From positions 5,181,493 to 5,245,492 of the forward strand of contig NC_052517.1 in the NCBI RefSeq assembly GCF_014356525.2: a DNA stretch of 64,000 bases. Direction: 5' to 3'. The translations under genes were made by a program, and so were the position numbers. Below, piece by piece: positions 35,513-47,876 of this stretch; within the stretch, counting starts at the first letter, position 1; every line of letters begins with the position of its first letter. The notes under the pieces are model-generated. The model searched no databases. It was not told the origin of the DNA and saw only the letters and a list, made by a program, of their open reading frames with translations. Source of the stretch: Nilaparvata lugens. Its lineage: Eukaryota > Arthropoda > Insecta > Hemiptera > Delphacidae.

Positions 35513-36340
35513 ATATTTTGCACCTAGAGCCAAAAATGAGACTTTTCCGGCTCGAAATCGGTTTTCAAGTCCGAGGCCGTAGGCCGTAGGCCGAGGACTA
35601 GAAAAGATTGAGAGCCGAAAAACATTTTTGCCCATGGCGAGAACGTTATTTTTCGCCACACAGAGAAATAAACAATATATATATGAGAATAATTATTTAT
35701 TAAGCACTTCCGAGAGCAAAAGTGGAAGGTCATAGCTCTAGCAAATCTGAGGTAATCTGAATATCAGGAAATTGTCCAAGTATTTTTATTTTTTATTCTG
35801 ATTTGTCTAAATAACCTAAAAGATTGCGTAGCAGCATAGAGATCCCGGGTTCGAACCCACTCACAACCAAAAGTTTTTTAACCAGATCACTCCCGTGTTA
35901 TCGGATGGGCACGTTAAACTGTCGGTCCCGGCTGAAGTATGACAGTCGTAAGGCCCATTGACGGCTCAAATTATATATTCAGGCGGTGGGACCTTCCCGC
36001 AAGGGACTCCACACCAACAAAAGCCATACGAATTTACTTTTACCTAAAAGATTATGTTCAATTATGTGGGAGGTTGAGTTTATACTTTTTATTCTTTCAA
36101 TGACAATAACATTATATTATTATGAATGTTTTAATTATTGAATAATAAACTCAAATAGTTAAAAGTTTTTTGATCAGCTGTTTTAGCACACTTGGAATTT
36201 AGCGGCCTGAAATGGTACTCTTTCCGGCCTTAGCCGGAAAGAAACCTGTTCTGACGTCAGACGAGAGTCGTCTGCAAACAATGTCTTTCAACGTAGGGAC
36301 TGGAAAACAGCTGCTTTCTGTGCAGTGTGGCGAAAACTCA
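35513..36340 (-). mobile_element. Family G repeat with SINE insertion
   Basis: Reverse copy starting ATATTTTGCACCTAGAGCCA, interrupted by the SINE at 35826-36041. It ends in a segment with GGCCTTAGCCGGAAAGAAAC and CTGACGTCAGACGAGAGTCG. Confidence 0.7.
35826..36041 (+). mobile_element. tRNA-derived SINE, 5'-shortened, with 12-bp target duplication
   Basis: Same family as the SINE near 12 kb. The B box GGTTCGAACCC is present and the A box is missing. It is flanked by ACCTAAAAGATT at about 35814-35825 and again at 36042-36053, a clean target-site duplication inside a family G element. That is direct evidence for LINE-type retrotransposition. Confidence 0.85.
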
Positions 36341-36540
36341 TTTTCAAAGTTAAGATTAAATATTTTGGTTGTTAATCATATTTCTACATCGTTCAAAAAC
36401 AATCTGACAACGTTGCCGAGCTAGAAAGCCGCATTCCGCGTTGTCTAATGACAGACAAGGATAATAACACCAATGTTAATCTATAGTGCTGACCTTATAA
36501 CGTGGATCTCTTTATAATGGATAGTTGTTGTTCATTATTC

Positions 36541-37590
36541 TATAGTGAGGTCCACGTTATAATGGCAGTATTTGATTAAATTTGGTGTTGCTATCCTTGT
36601 CCATCATTCGACAAAGCAGATAGTGCTATCCTTTTCTAGCTCCGCAAGGTTTCCAAATCGTTTTTCAGCAATGTAGAAATATAATTAACAAAACATTCAA
36701 TCTGAATTATGAAAATTTATTAATATAATTCAATATAATATAATTATTATTGATTATTTCTAAAAAGAATGAACAGTTAATATTACATCAGATATGCTGG
36801 TATCAGCTATCTATATATATAAAAGCGAAATGTCACTCACTCACTGACTGACTGACTCACTCACTCACTCACTCACTCACTCACTCACTCGCATATCTAA
36901 AAATCTACCGGACCAAAAACGTTCAAATTTGGTAGGTATGTTCAGTTATAACCCTTTAGAGGCGCAGTAAGAAATCTTTTGGCAATATTAATTTAACTCC
37001 AAGGGTAGTTTTAAGGGTTTAAAGTTCGTCTTTTATATTCTTCTTCTCCCAATCTCTTAATTATAATTGAAATTTCCATATCATATGTTACTATTGAACT
37101 ATAATCTAGATAGAGTACCTCTTCGAAGCAGTTGTTAACTGGCAACTAAATTAATAATTTTGTCAGGTTGGCATTAAGTTGAGTTGACTTTGTTAAGTGG
37201 CACCAAGTTGAAGATTTAAATGCATTTATCGCGGAAAAATTGATTGGGCACTGCTACTTCAATCCTGGGAATATTATATTTCTAGCCGTCAGGCTCGCTT
37301 CGCTCGCCGTATCCGTTTAGCCAGACGTCTAGTCTGGACCCCCGACTGGATTGTCCTAACATTATGATAAAAATGCTCAAATGAAAAATGCAGGCGAGCG
37401 AAGCGAGCCTGCTGATCTCATTCTTGGATGATCCAGTCGGGGGTCAGGGGGCGGAGCCCCCTGGCTAGACGGATACGGCGAGCGAAGCGAGCCTGACGGC
37501 TAGTCCTCTATATAGGGCAGGGGCAAGGCATAGAATCGGCAATGCTGTTCACCTATCTTCCTCCACTGTCATTATAACGTGGACATCACA
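36541..37590. mobile_element. Family A MITE split by Helitron-like H2
   Basis: Left half 36541-36809, right half 37504-37590. When the Helitron-like insert is discounted, the parts match an ordinary family A copy in length and order. A further partial right half lies just upstream (36390-36516). Confidence 0.8.
36810..37503 (+). mobile_element. Helitron-like element, copy H2, nested in a family A MITE
   Basis: Same 5' TCTATATATATAAAAGCGAA and 3' CTAG ends as the other copies, inserted between A and T of a family A MITE. Terminal inverted arms lie at about 37284-37333 and 37455-37500 and carry GGCTCGCTTCGCTCGCC and its complement. No ORF of note. Confidence 0.8.
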
Positions 37591-37594
37591 AAAC

Positions 37595-39540
37595 AGGGTG
37601 TTTCAGAAGTAGTGTCGAACATTTCATGGTATTGTTCCTGGATGATAGAGACTACAATAGTATATTTCGCACCTAGAGCAGAAAATGAGATTTTTCCAGC
37701 TCGAAATCGGTTTTCAAGTCGAGGCCGTAGGCCGAGGACTAGAAAAGATTGAGAGCTGGAAAAACATTTTTGCCCGTGGTGCGAACGATATTTTTCGCCA
37801 CACTACAGGTATTGCTGACAAAATAAATAAAGAATACAAAATAAAGAATACTCGTTAGCTATCGTACCTATCTCTTGATTTTAGTGGTAGAAGATTGCAG
37901 TCAGGATTTCAGATTCTTTTAAAATTTCACTTGGAATACCACAGTCATCTTCAAGCATTTTTGAAAATTCGGAATGCACCAATCAACAATAATAATTGAA
38001 TAAAACTGGTTGCGAAGCGAATTAGTTTGATTCGAAACTGGAACTAAAATCATGGCGACTTCAGCTTATATGAAAGTGGACACTCGCCCGATCTAGCGGA
38101 TGACTTATTAATAATAATTAGCGCGTTGTTAACAGCCATAAGCGGCTGGAAAGAGACAACTTTCTGGCCTAGACCGAAAAGAAACCCTTTCTGACGTCGT
38201 CTGCAAACAAGGTCTTTCAGATCTACGTAGGGACTGGAAAACAGCTGCTTTCTGTGCAGTGTGGCGAAAATGTTATTTGAAGTGTCCAAAACTCAGTGGT
38301 TATCCTTATAGCTGCCATTTTGTTTTTTCACTTGGGAATTTTTATCTCAAGAAGGAAATGTTGTATTGATCTGAAATTTTACATGTATATTTATGCTATA
38401 AAGACTCAACTTAAAATTAAATTTAAAACTTTTCGATGCACATATTCAATATGGCGGTCATTTTAAATTTTTGATGGCAAATTCCATGAAAACTGTTCAC
38501 TTTACAAAAATTTACAAGAGACAAAAAAGTTGGCAAATTTTATCAAAATTTCAAGGATATCTTATTTATTACGATTGGTTGAAGAATAACAGAGAAATAA
38601 ATTATTTTCACTACTCTGCACAGAAAGCAGCTGTTTTCCAGTCCCTATGTAGATCTGAAAGACATTGTTTGCGGACGACTCTCGCCTGACGTCAGAACAG
38701 GTTTCTTTCCAGCCTACGCTATTTAGACAAATAAAATAAAAATACTTGGACAATTTCCTGATATTCAGATTACCTCAGATTTGCTAGAGCTTGACCTTCC
38801 ACTTCTGCTTTCGGAAGTGCTTAGTAAACAATTATTATATACAGGGTGTCCCAGATAAGGTGTAAACCCCGGCTACCATAGATTTTACATGCAATTTGCA
38901 ACAAAAAATGATCAGTAAAATTTTCTCCTATCGACCTTCGTTTTCGAGATATATCGATTTTCGATATTTTTCAAGTAGGCGTACTTCCAGTCATTAAATC
39001 GTCAATATCTCAAGAACCATTGGTCTTAAGTGAATTTTAAGGACATCGTTGAAAAGAGGACTAAATTTCACATTGATTTGAGGTATAAAACATGCCAAAG
39101 TCGATTATTGAGTAGTATTTAAGAGTGATTTTTGAAGTTTTTTTGAAAACTTCAGACACATTTTTCTCGATTTTTTTCCAGGGTACGAAATAATTTTCAT
39201 AGCGCAAAAACTTCGGCCTACGGCCTCGGACTTGAAAACCGATTTCGAGCCGGAAAAGTCTAATTTTCGGCCCTAGGTGTGAAATATACTATTTCGTACT
39301 GCATGCATGACCACTTTTCACCATTTAAACATCAATTTTAAATTTTCAAAAGCTTTAAAACTCGGTATGGCTCCATATCGTATGGTATGGTATGGCCATC
39401 CAGCTGATATTACGATGTTTTTTCAGATGATCTTGTTTGTCTTGTGCATTCATACAATACGACATTTGTAGTCCCCTATCACCTATCATCCAGGAACAAT
39501 ATCCCTAAATGTTCGTCACTACTTCTGAATCATCCTATAT
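37595..39540. mobile_element. Candidate 1.95-kb TIR element with nested family G pieces
   Basis: Imperfect inverted arms of 60-70 bp: 37597-37665 (ACAGGGTGTTTCAGAAGTAG ... CCTGGATGATAG) and 39470-39538 (CTATCATCCAGGAACAATAT ... CTACTTCTGAATCATCCTAT). The interior holds several family G fragments (37660-37805, 38110-38283, 38610-38850, 39195-39296) and a second ACAGGGTGTCCCAGATAAGG start at 38842. No transposase frame. Confidence 0.55.
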
Positions 39541-39614
39541 ATGTATGATGCATGAACCATTTCAGACTAGCTTCATCAACAGATAGAACGAACGTAATAA
39601 GTTCTTACTAATTA

Positions 39615-39835
39615 GAGCCACCTCATCCTCAACCTCCTTCTCCTTCTCCTTCCCCTTCTCCTTCTCTTCAACCTCCTTCTCCTTTTCCTCAACCTCCTTC
39701 TCCTTCTCTTCAACCTCCTTCTCCTTCTCCTTCCCTTCCCCTTCTCCTCTCCTACTCCTTCTCCTTCTCCTCCCCCTTCTCCCTCTCGTCATCTCCTTCT
39801 CCTTCTCCTACCTTCTCCTTCTCCTCCTCCTTTTG
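39615..39835. repeat. CCTTCT pyrimidine tract
   Basis: (CCTTCTCCTTCT)n with AACCTCCTTCTCCTT units. The Glu/Lys frame on the other strand is low complexity. Confidence 0.9.
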
Positions 39836-40127
39836 TAGAGAGTTAGTGGGGAGGATATTTTTAATATTCTTCCGAAGAATGGACATTGATATGTCCAAAG
39901 CTCCGCCAATTTTGTAGATGCATAACAATATATTATTATCTATAGTTATTATATTACAAATTGCTTTTTCATAGCATATACAGTTCAATAATTATTTTCT
40001 TAGTCTATATTATGTACATTTCTCTATAATTTTGCTGTATTGTAAGCTATTGTATATAAGTGTATAAGCCATATATATTGTAATCTACATAAATAAGTAC
40101 TCAATCAATCATCAATCAATCCTTCTG
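39836..40127 (+). mobile_element. Family L retroelement tail
   Basis: Starts AGAGAGTTAGTGGGGAGGAT, ends TACTCAATCAATCATCAATC. Confidence 0.65.
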
Positions 40128-40299
40128 CTTCTCCTTCTTCAATGATTTAATACCAAATTTCATAGTCGTGATTGGATATTTTTTGTAATATTATTTATAT
40201 TCTTCCATAATCCAAGAACAATCTGCAACATTGTGAAGTAGAGGAGCTCCAAAAAATCCCTAAATTCGTTGGACTGAGACTATTAACATAATTATTCTC

Positions 40300-40440
40300 A
40301 AATTTATCTTCTCCCCTCCTACCCCTCATCTTTCTCTCTTTTCCTCCTCCTCCTCCTACTCCTCCTCATCCTCCTCCTCCTTGTCTCCCACCATCCTTCT
40401 TACCTCCCTCTCTATCACGCCTTGTCGTCTCCACCGCCTT
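40300..40440. repeat. CTC-rich tract
   Basis: TCCTCCTCCTCCTACTCCTC-type sequence, about 140 bp. Confidence 0.85.
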
Positions 40441-40990
40441 CCCAAATAATTGGATTTTATAATATATTTCTGGAAATTCCCATTCTGTGAAAGGAACAGT
40501 TTTGGGCTTCAAGCCTGTTGTTTTTCTTTCCCAATCATTCATAGTTGAGAATTATATTGTATCTATCAATGTATAAATATAAATTTACTAGTAGTTCTGT
40601 GAACAGTAGATCTCGCGCAGTTATAAACCGCAGTCTCCTCTTATACTGTCCATCAGAGTAAATCTTGTCTGTATGCCGTGTCGGCGAGATATCGGTGTGA
40701 AAACGGCTAATGACTGTTGGGGTTGGTGTATCAAAAATGCTAACATCAAAAGCTGATCTCCTTCAAGACATACTGGCAACAGGACAGCCCGAGTTCCAAG
40801 CAGAGAAAGTTCGAGAGACAATACTATGTTATTTTATTTATTTATTGCATGCGTTATTGCACTTAATCAATAGTTCATTTTTAAAAGTGCATAAAAATTG
40901 CATTCAATGAGGTGCAATTAATAGTCTACATAGCTGCTGATCTTTTACCAAGTTACATTGAGATATGCATTGCATGCCTCATGCATGCAA

Positions 40991-41290
40991 CCTATAATCC
41001 ACTCGACAGCTGATCTATGATGAATAATTCTATTGTCTGATTTTTACTCTAACATTGGCGTTTGAAGGAGCTCCTTTTTCCTTTCATATTATCCTTGAAA
41101 TGCAAAATTTCCAAAAACCTTGTATATACGTCGACACGCAATTTAAAAGGAACATACCTGTCAAATTTCATGAAAATCTATTACCGCGAATCGCCGTGAA
41201 TGCGCAACATATAAACATTTAAACATTTGAACATAAAGAGAAATGCCAAACCATCGACTTGAATCTTAGACCTCACTTCGCTCGGTCAAT
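40991..41290 (+). mobile_element. Family D repeat, 5'-truncated
   Basis: Ends ACCTCACTTCGCTCGGTCAA. A detached head (ACTAGTAGTTCTGTGAACAG) lies at 40589. Confidence 0.7.
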
Positions 41291-41689
41291 AAATGTCAAC
41301 AGTTTCCACAAATTTTATATTTCTCTTTTATTCTATTTTCCTCCTAACCGTCGTTTTCTTCCCTCCACATTCTCCTCCTTCTCCCTCTCCTACTTCTTCT
41401 TCTCTTCCATTTCTTCTCCACCTCCACCCATCCTTCTCACTCTTGATCTCCTCTTCCTTCATCTCGTTCGGCTAGATATCTAAATATTCTTCAATTTCTT
41501 CTCCATCTCCTACTCCGTCTCACCAAACTCATTCCGTTGATACTCCTTAAATCTCTTCTTTTCCGTACGCTATTTTTATTCATTTAGATACAGGGAACAA
41601 ATCATTAAAATAATTGGGGATGGACCAACAGGCACAGCCCAAAACTGTTAATTCCCCGAATTTTGATTCATACCCTAAGTCCAAAAAAT

Positions 41690-42630
41690 CTGGTGTGGCA
41701 CACTCACAGCCTAACTTTCCTTGCCGTTATGAAAATTGATCATCTGACGCTAGTGTTCACGCGCATCCCAAGTCTACTATTCAAAGATTGATTGATTGAG
41801 TACTTTATTTATGTAGATAACAATATATACTGGCTTACACACTTATATACTATGCTTACAATACAGCAAAATTATAGATGAATTTACATAATATAGACTA
41901 AGAAAATAATTATTGAACTGCATATGATCTGAAAAAAGCAATTGGTAAGCTATAGATAATAATTATATTGTTATGCATCTACATAAATTGGCGGAGCTTT
42001 GGACATATCAATGTCCATTCTTTGGAAAGAATATTCAAAATATCCTTCTCACTAACTCTCTACCAAAGATCTGAGCCAGCTGGTGACAGGACAATAACGC
42101 TAGAATCATACGAAGTCTGTTATCTCTTCATAGTGAATGATTTAATAGAATCAACAGTTGCCAACAGTTTGCAATTGAAATAAGCACATTTTCTCGAATT
42201 TCGAGCTTATTTTCAATTTGATGTGAAAATGTTACTGAACATTAATTGTAGAGATTTTCATACCCAATCTTCTCCATTTGAAATTTTTTGTTTAAATTGT
42301 TTCTGAAGCCAGATAATTGGAATCTAGAATCAAACTTTGGATAGATGTGGTGGAGCTCCTGAAATTTTTACAGATATGGGACTTGTGGCAGTTGATAGAT
42401 ATTATTAATGACTATTATAGGTATAAATTTGATCAAAATCGTTGGAGCCGTTGTCGAGAAAATCGCGAAAAACCATGTTTTGACAACATTTTCGCCATTT
42501 TAGCCGCCATCTTGGATTGCATTTGATCTAAATTGTTCGTGTCGGATCCTTATAGTGTAAAAACTTTACGTTCCAAATTTCAAGTCATTCCGTTGATAGG
42601 AAGATGAGATATCGTGTGCACACACACACA

Positions 42631-42694
<64 letters not shown>

Positions 42695-42835
42695 AGACCA
42701 ATACCCAAAAACCACTTTTCTGGACTCAGGGGACCTTAAAACTTATAGAAATTCGGAAATTGGTGTACCTCAATTTATTTCGGAAAGCAATACTTACCTT
42801 ACATATGTAATAGGGCAAGTGAAGTAAAAATAGGT
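41690..42835 (+). mobile_element. Family E repeat, interrupted by a family L tail
   Basis: Starts CTGGTGTGGCACACTCACAG. It is split at about 41788-42066 by family L and carries (CA)n at 42619-42692. It ends near TACCTTACATATGTAATAGG. Confidence 0.75.
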
Positions 42836-42839
42836 TATC

Positions 42840-43078
42840 CTTCTCCTCTCCCTCCTCTCTCTTCATTTCCTCCACATTTTACTTCCCTTCCTCCTCCAGG
42901 TATCCTTCTTAATATTTTTCTGCTTCTCTATTTCTTCATTTGTCTCTCCAAATTCATTCTCTGAGACGTGCAAACATATTCCTCAAAACTCCCCTTCCTC
43001 GTTCATAATTCTTCTCTTGTTCTCCTCCTCCTCCTCCTCCTCCTCCTTCTTCTTCTCCTTCACCTCCTCTCTTACTTC
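42840..43078. repeat. Pyrimidine-rich tract
   Basis: C/T-rich, with a (CTC)n core at 43021-43050 next to a family L tail. Confidence 0.8.
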
Positions 43079-43352
43079 GGGGAGGATATTTCTAATATTC
43101 TTTCCGAAGAATGGACATTGATATGTCCAAAGCTCCGCCAATTTATGTAGATGCATTTCAATATAATTATCTATACTTATTAAATTACAAATTGTTTTTT
43201 CATATCATATACAGTTCAATAATTATTTTCTTAGTCTATATTATGTAAATTCATCTTTTATTCTGCTGTATTGTGAGCTATTGTATATACGTGTATAAGC
43301 CAGTATATATTGTAATCTACATAAATAAAGTACTCAATCAATCAATCAATCC
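43079..43352 (+). mobile_element. Family L retroelement tail
   Basis: Starts GGGGAGGATATTTCTAATAT, ends AAGTACTCAATCAATCAATC. A further reverse copy lies in family E at 41788-42066. Confidence 0.65.
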
Positions 43353-43369
43353 TTCGAATTCTTCATTGC

Positions 43370-44280
43370 ATTTTTTCCTCTTCTTTATCACCTCCTTCTC
43401 CTCCCAAAATTTATACAAGTTGATAGATATCAACATATTTTCCTCAAATTTGATCATTTCCTATCCTAATCCTTCCTCTCTTCCTCCTCCACTCCACCAC
43501 CTATTTCTTCTCCTCACCCTCCTCCACCCTTCCTTCTTCTTCCACTTCTTCATCTTCTTTTTCTTCTCCTCCTTCTCCTCTTTTGTCTCCCCAAATTCAT
43601 TCGGCTGAGACTAGCAAACATATTCCTCAAATTTTTATTTTCGTTCATAATCCATCTTCTCTAACTCCTCCACCTCCTCTTTCTCCTCCACTCCCCCTTT
43701 TACTTCTCATCTTTCTACTTCCCCTCCATCTCCCGAACTTATTATAATATGTTGATAGATGAAAGCATATACATAAAATTTAATCTTGAAATGAAAGAAA
43801 AGAAATGAATTCATGTAATGATCTTTTTAGTTCGAGTTCGTAATCCTTCTTCTCTCCCTCCTCTTTCTCCTCCTCCTCCTCCTCCTTCTTCTCCCTCTCC
43901 TCCTCTCTCATCTCCTCCATCTCTTCCTCTTCCTCCTCTCCTTCATCCTTCCTTCAACTTCTTCTCAATTCTCTTTATCTTTCTTTTCTTTCTTTTTTAT
44001 ATCCTCCTCTTTCATCTTCCCAAATTTCGTCCGGCTGAGACAAGCGACGATCAGAGGATGAGTAGGAGGGGGAGGAGGGGGAGGAGGAAGAGGAGGAGGA
44101 TGATGAGGAGGAGGAGGAGGATGATGAGGAGGAGGAGAAGAGCGAAAGTGGGTCACGAAGACGCGATCGATCCAAGAGGGGGCTCACTCACCCCAGAATG
44201 GACCAACCCTCTCCTCCTCACTCCCTTTACCCACCACCTCCTCCTCCTCCTCCTCATCCTCCTCCTCACAAATTGGGCGG
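43370..44280. repeat. CT-rich and GGA-rich low-complexity block
   Basis: Several pyrimidine tracts, then a switch to purines at 44050-44145 ((GGA)n with GATGAGGAGG), then pyrimidines again. The 176-residue frame here is compositional only. Confidence 0.85.
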
Positions 44281-44344
44281 TTTTCTCGCCTTCACTCAAG
44301 GCCTACTTAAGTCTAGTAACAGTTTTTAATGTTTTCTGTATAAT

Positions 44345-44990
44345 ATAATAAAGGAAAGAACTGGCTTCTACACGTAGGGGATAGGAAATTCATGAATGAC
44401 TCATCATCACGTCTCAACTATTCAACTGATTTACTTGACATTTTGCATATAGATTCTTAATTAACTGAGTATGGTTACAGGCATATTTTCAGTTCTTCAG
44501 GATTTTAGTAAGTCAAGTTGACAATTAATCAGGTTTTCAGTACGCCAAGTTTTCAGTCTGTCTAGCTTCCAGTTTGTGATACTTTGTTCAAGAAGTCATC
44601 TATCTATGTATCTTCAACCTTTCTATAATAATCTATAATAATCTATAAAAATCTATAATCTATAAAGGAAAGAACTGGCTTATACACGTACGTAATAGGA
44701 AATTCACGAATGACGCATCATCACGTCTCAACTACTCAACTGATTTACTTGACATTTTGCATATACATTCTCAATTTACCTAGAATTGTTATAGGCCTAC
44801 ATAATATTGGCCTATTAGTTCGTCAAGTTTTGAGTTTGTCAGGTTTTCAGTTCCTGAAGTTTTCAATTTATCAGGCTCCAGTTTGTTCAGTTTGTCAAGT
44901 TGACAATCCGTTAGATTCTCAGTATTTGAATTTCTTGGTTTGTTATTCATTTGTTTGTGGTTATGATAACAAACAAATTTAGGCATTGCC
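44345..44990 (-). mobile_element. Two family C repeats in tandem
   Basis: Copies at about 44345-44580 and 44650-44990, each starting AAGGAAAGAACTGGCTT. Between them is a short (AATCTATAAT)n stretch. The second is extended by repeated GTCAAGTTTTCAGTTTGTC-like motifs. Confidence 0.65.
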
Positions 44991-45020
44991 TGAAATTGTT
45001 ATATTTCCAAATTTTGATAG

Positions 45021-45333
45021 CTAGTAGTCCTGTGAACAGTAGACCTCACGCAGTATTCTCATCCACAAGTACCTGATTGAAACTATAGACCTTATGGAAA
45101 TACAGCAATAGACTGGCTTCTCCACACATCTGTGTAATCACTTGTCAGCTGATTTATGATGAATAATTCTATAGTCTGATTTTTACTGTAATATTGGCGT
45201 ATGAAGGAGGCTCCTTCTTCCTTTTATATTATCCTTGAAATGCAAAATTTCCAAAAACCTTGTATATACGTCGACGCGCAATTAAAAAAGTAACATACCT
45301 GTCAAATTTCATGAACATCTATTACTGCTATTA
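45021..45333 (+). mobile_element. Family D repeat, left arm of an inverted pair
   Basis: Forward copy cut at CATCTATTACTGCTATTAC and directly followed by a reverse copy. Confidence 0.75.
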
Positions 45334-45738
45334 CGAGCGAAGTGAGGTCTAAGATTCAAGTCGACGGTTTGGCATTTCTCTAAAAATGTTTAAATGTTTG
45401 AATGTTTAAATGTTCAAATGTTTATATGTTTATATGTTGCGCATTTACGGCGAAACACGGTAATAGATTCTCATTAAATTCGACAGGTATGTTCCTTTTT
45501 TAATTGCGCGTCGACGTATATACAAGTTTTTGGAAATTTTGCATTTCAAGGATAATATAAAAGTAAAAAGGAGCCTCCTTCATACGCCAATATTAGAGTA
45601 AAAATCAGACCATAGAATTATTCATCATAAATCAGCTGACAAGTGATAACACAGATGTGTGGAGAAGCCAGTCTATTGCTGTATTTCCATAAGGTCTATA
45701 GTTTCAATCAGGTACTTGTGGATGAGAATACTGCGTGA
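45334..45738 (-). mobile_element. Family D repeat, right arm of an inverted pair
   Basis: Reverse copy starting CGAGCGAAGTGAGGTCTAAG and ending GATGAGAATACTGCGTGA. Confidence 0.75.
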
Positions 45739-46152
45739 ATTCCTCCATACTCTTATATCACTATATATATAATCTATTTTGAAGATAGGATCAATCAGAC
45801 TATGGAATATTATATATAATCAATCAGCTGACAAGTGGATTATCCATTGCATGCATCACACATATGTCTGGCCTTGTCTATTCCTATAAGGTAGGGTTTC
45901 AATATTTTTTATGATGCGTGCCCATCAGTATCAATATTCTCACATTTGAAAAACAAATTTAATAGGTGATTGAAAATAAAATGAAAGATAATTAAATGAA
46001 CGAAATAATGCTGAAGAAATTATAATATTCTTGATTGAAAAAAAATAATTTTAAAATACTGTAGTTGGAAAATATTTCTATCAGATGGAAAGATTATCAC
46101 GGAACTGGATAAATTATCATATGGGATAAAAATTCAAACGTGAACTGAGTTT

Positions 46153-46543
46153 ACTAGTAGTTCTGTGAACAGTAGACCTTTCACGCAGTATTCTCATCCA
46201 CAAGTACCTGATTGAAACTATAGACCTTATGGAAATACAGCAATAGACTGGCTTCTTCACACATCTGTGTAATCACTTTTCAGCTGATTTATGATGAATA
46301 ATTCTATAGTCTGATTTTTACTCTAATATTGGCGTATGAAGGAGGCTCCTTTTTCCTTTCATATTATCCTTAAAATGCAAAATTTCAAAAAACCTTGTGT
46401 ATACATCGACGCGCAGTTGAAAAAGGAATATTCCTGCCAAATCTCATCGAATTCTATCAACGCGTTTGGCTGTAATCGCATTACATACAGACAGACAAAA
46501 GAAAATCACAGTTGAAACATAGACCTCACTACGTTCGGTCAAA
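46153..46543 (+). mobile_element. Family D repeat, diverged 3' end
   Basis: Starts CTAGTAGTTCTGTGAACAGT. The 3' part has drifted (ACCTCACTACGTTCGGTCAA). Confidence 0.7.
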
Positions 46544-46701
46544 TATACATACTGATAGAAAAAATAATAGACATACATAGAAATACAGTCATTATAACGT
46601 GGACCTGACTATAGAATGAATATCATCAATTAATTTTGATGACTATGTGTAACCTTATATAAATTTGGGAGAGGAATAGCACAAGGTTACATTATTTTTT
46701 C

Positions 46702-47233
46702 CCTACAGTTACGTTGAAAAGTGGCCATTGCTGCACTGATTACAGAACGCAAAGAATCACTTTTCCGCTCTAGTGCGGGAAAAATTTTTCTGCACTCCAG
46801 ATTTGCAACATGGCAACGCAAAATACTTAGTAGGTTATATGGAGCAACAGTGCAGCAAAATCAAAATGAAGTTGGTAACAGTGACTGCTGTGGCTGCTAT
46901 AGTGAGCAGAGGTGCAACCAAGCACAACGCGCTAATTATTACTATTATATATTATAACCAAGGACAACGAGGACTTTAGGATTTTAGGATTAAGGTTTTT
47001 ATCATTAATAAAATTACACAGAAAAACATTTGATGGATTTCAGGCAATTTTACCCATAATTACCCACTTTTCATATTCAATGGTAACTGTAGGAAAAACT
47101 TAATGTGAAATACGTGCGCAAAGTTCCTCTGCTGCACTCAACAAACCATTCCGCCCTCGCCTACGGCTCGGGCGTAAACGTTTCTTTCGGTGCAGCAAAC
47201 TGACACTTTGCGCACTAGTTGCACAAATAACTA
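46702..47233 (+). mobile_element. Family F element
   Basis: 532 bp, close to consensus, immediately after a family K fragment (GAGAGGAATAGCACAAGGTT). Confidence 0.8.
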
Positions 47234-47236
47234 TTC

Positions 47237-47876
47237 CTCCACCTCCTGTCTAAAGTGCTTACTTCACTCCCTGAAACATAATATTCAAGTGTCACTTTTT
47301 TGCTCTCGTTAGTAAAAAACAGAAAAACTCCCTAGGAAGGAAAAGTAACTCCATTTAAATAACATGGGAAGCATCTCTATTTTAAAAACTTACATTGTAC
47401 TAAGGTTAGAAGGTCCAAGCTCAGATGAGAAAGCATAATAGAGGTGTCTGTCATTGAGTCAACTGAATTCAATACCACAACCAGAAATTTTATTAACTCA
47501 TGAAATATATGTTTGTATGATAATTATTATATTCTTAATATTAGTAGACGATAAAAATTTATACAATTTTTAAAATATTTTTAAGTCATTGAGCCAACTA
47601 AATTCAATACCTCAGCCAGATTTGATCAACATATGAAATATATGTTTGTATGCTTAATTTATTACAAAACTTCATATCACTATACTAAAAAAATGTATAA
47701 ATATTTTATTATATTCCATGCTATTCAAAATACCAGCCAACGAATATTCCTTATTAACTAGTCAAATTTGAAATGGGAACTTCATCATAGTTGTAGTTGT
47801 GGCGGCCATTGTTGTTACAACTTTTGCCGACAGGTAGCGCATAGCGCAGTCGGCGGAGACAAGGTCTATAAAATTC
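47237..47876. other. No feature seen
   Basis: AT-rich, with a loose duplication (TTGAGCCAACTAAATTCAAT versus TTGAGTCAACTGAATTCAAT) at about 47454 and 47586. Confidence 0.4.

Noticed and set aside
43818..44348. 176-residue ORF in the CT/GGA block
   Set aside because: Low-complexity Pro, Ser and Arg runs from trinucleotide repeats.
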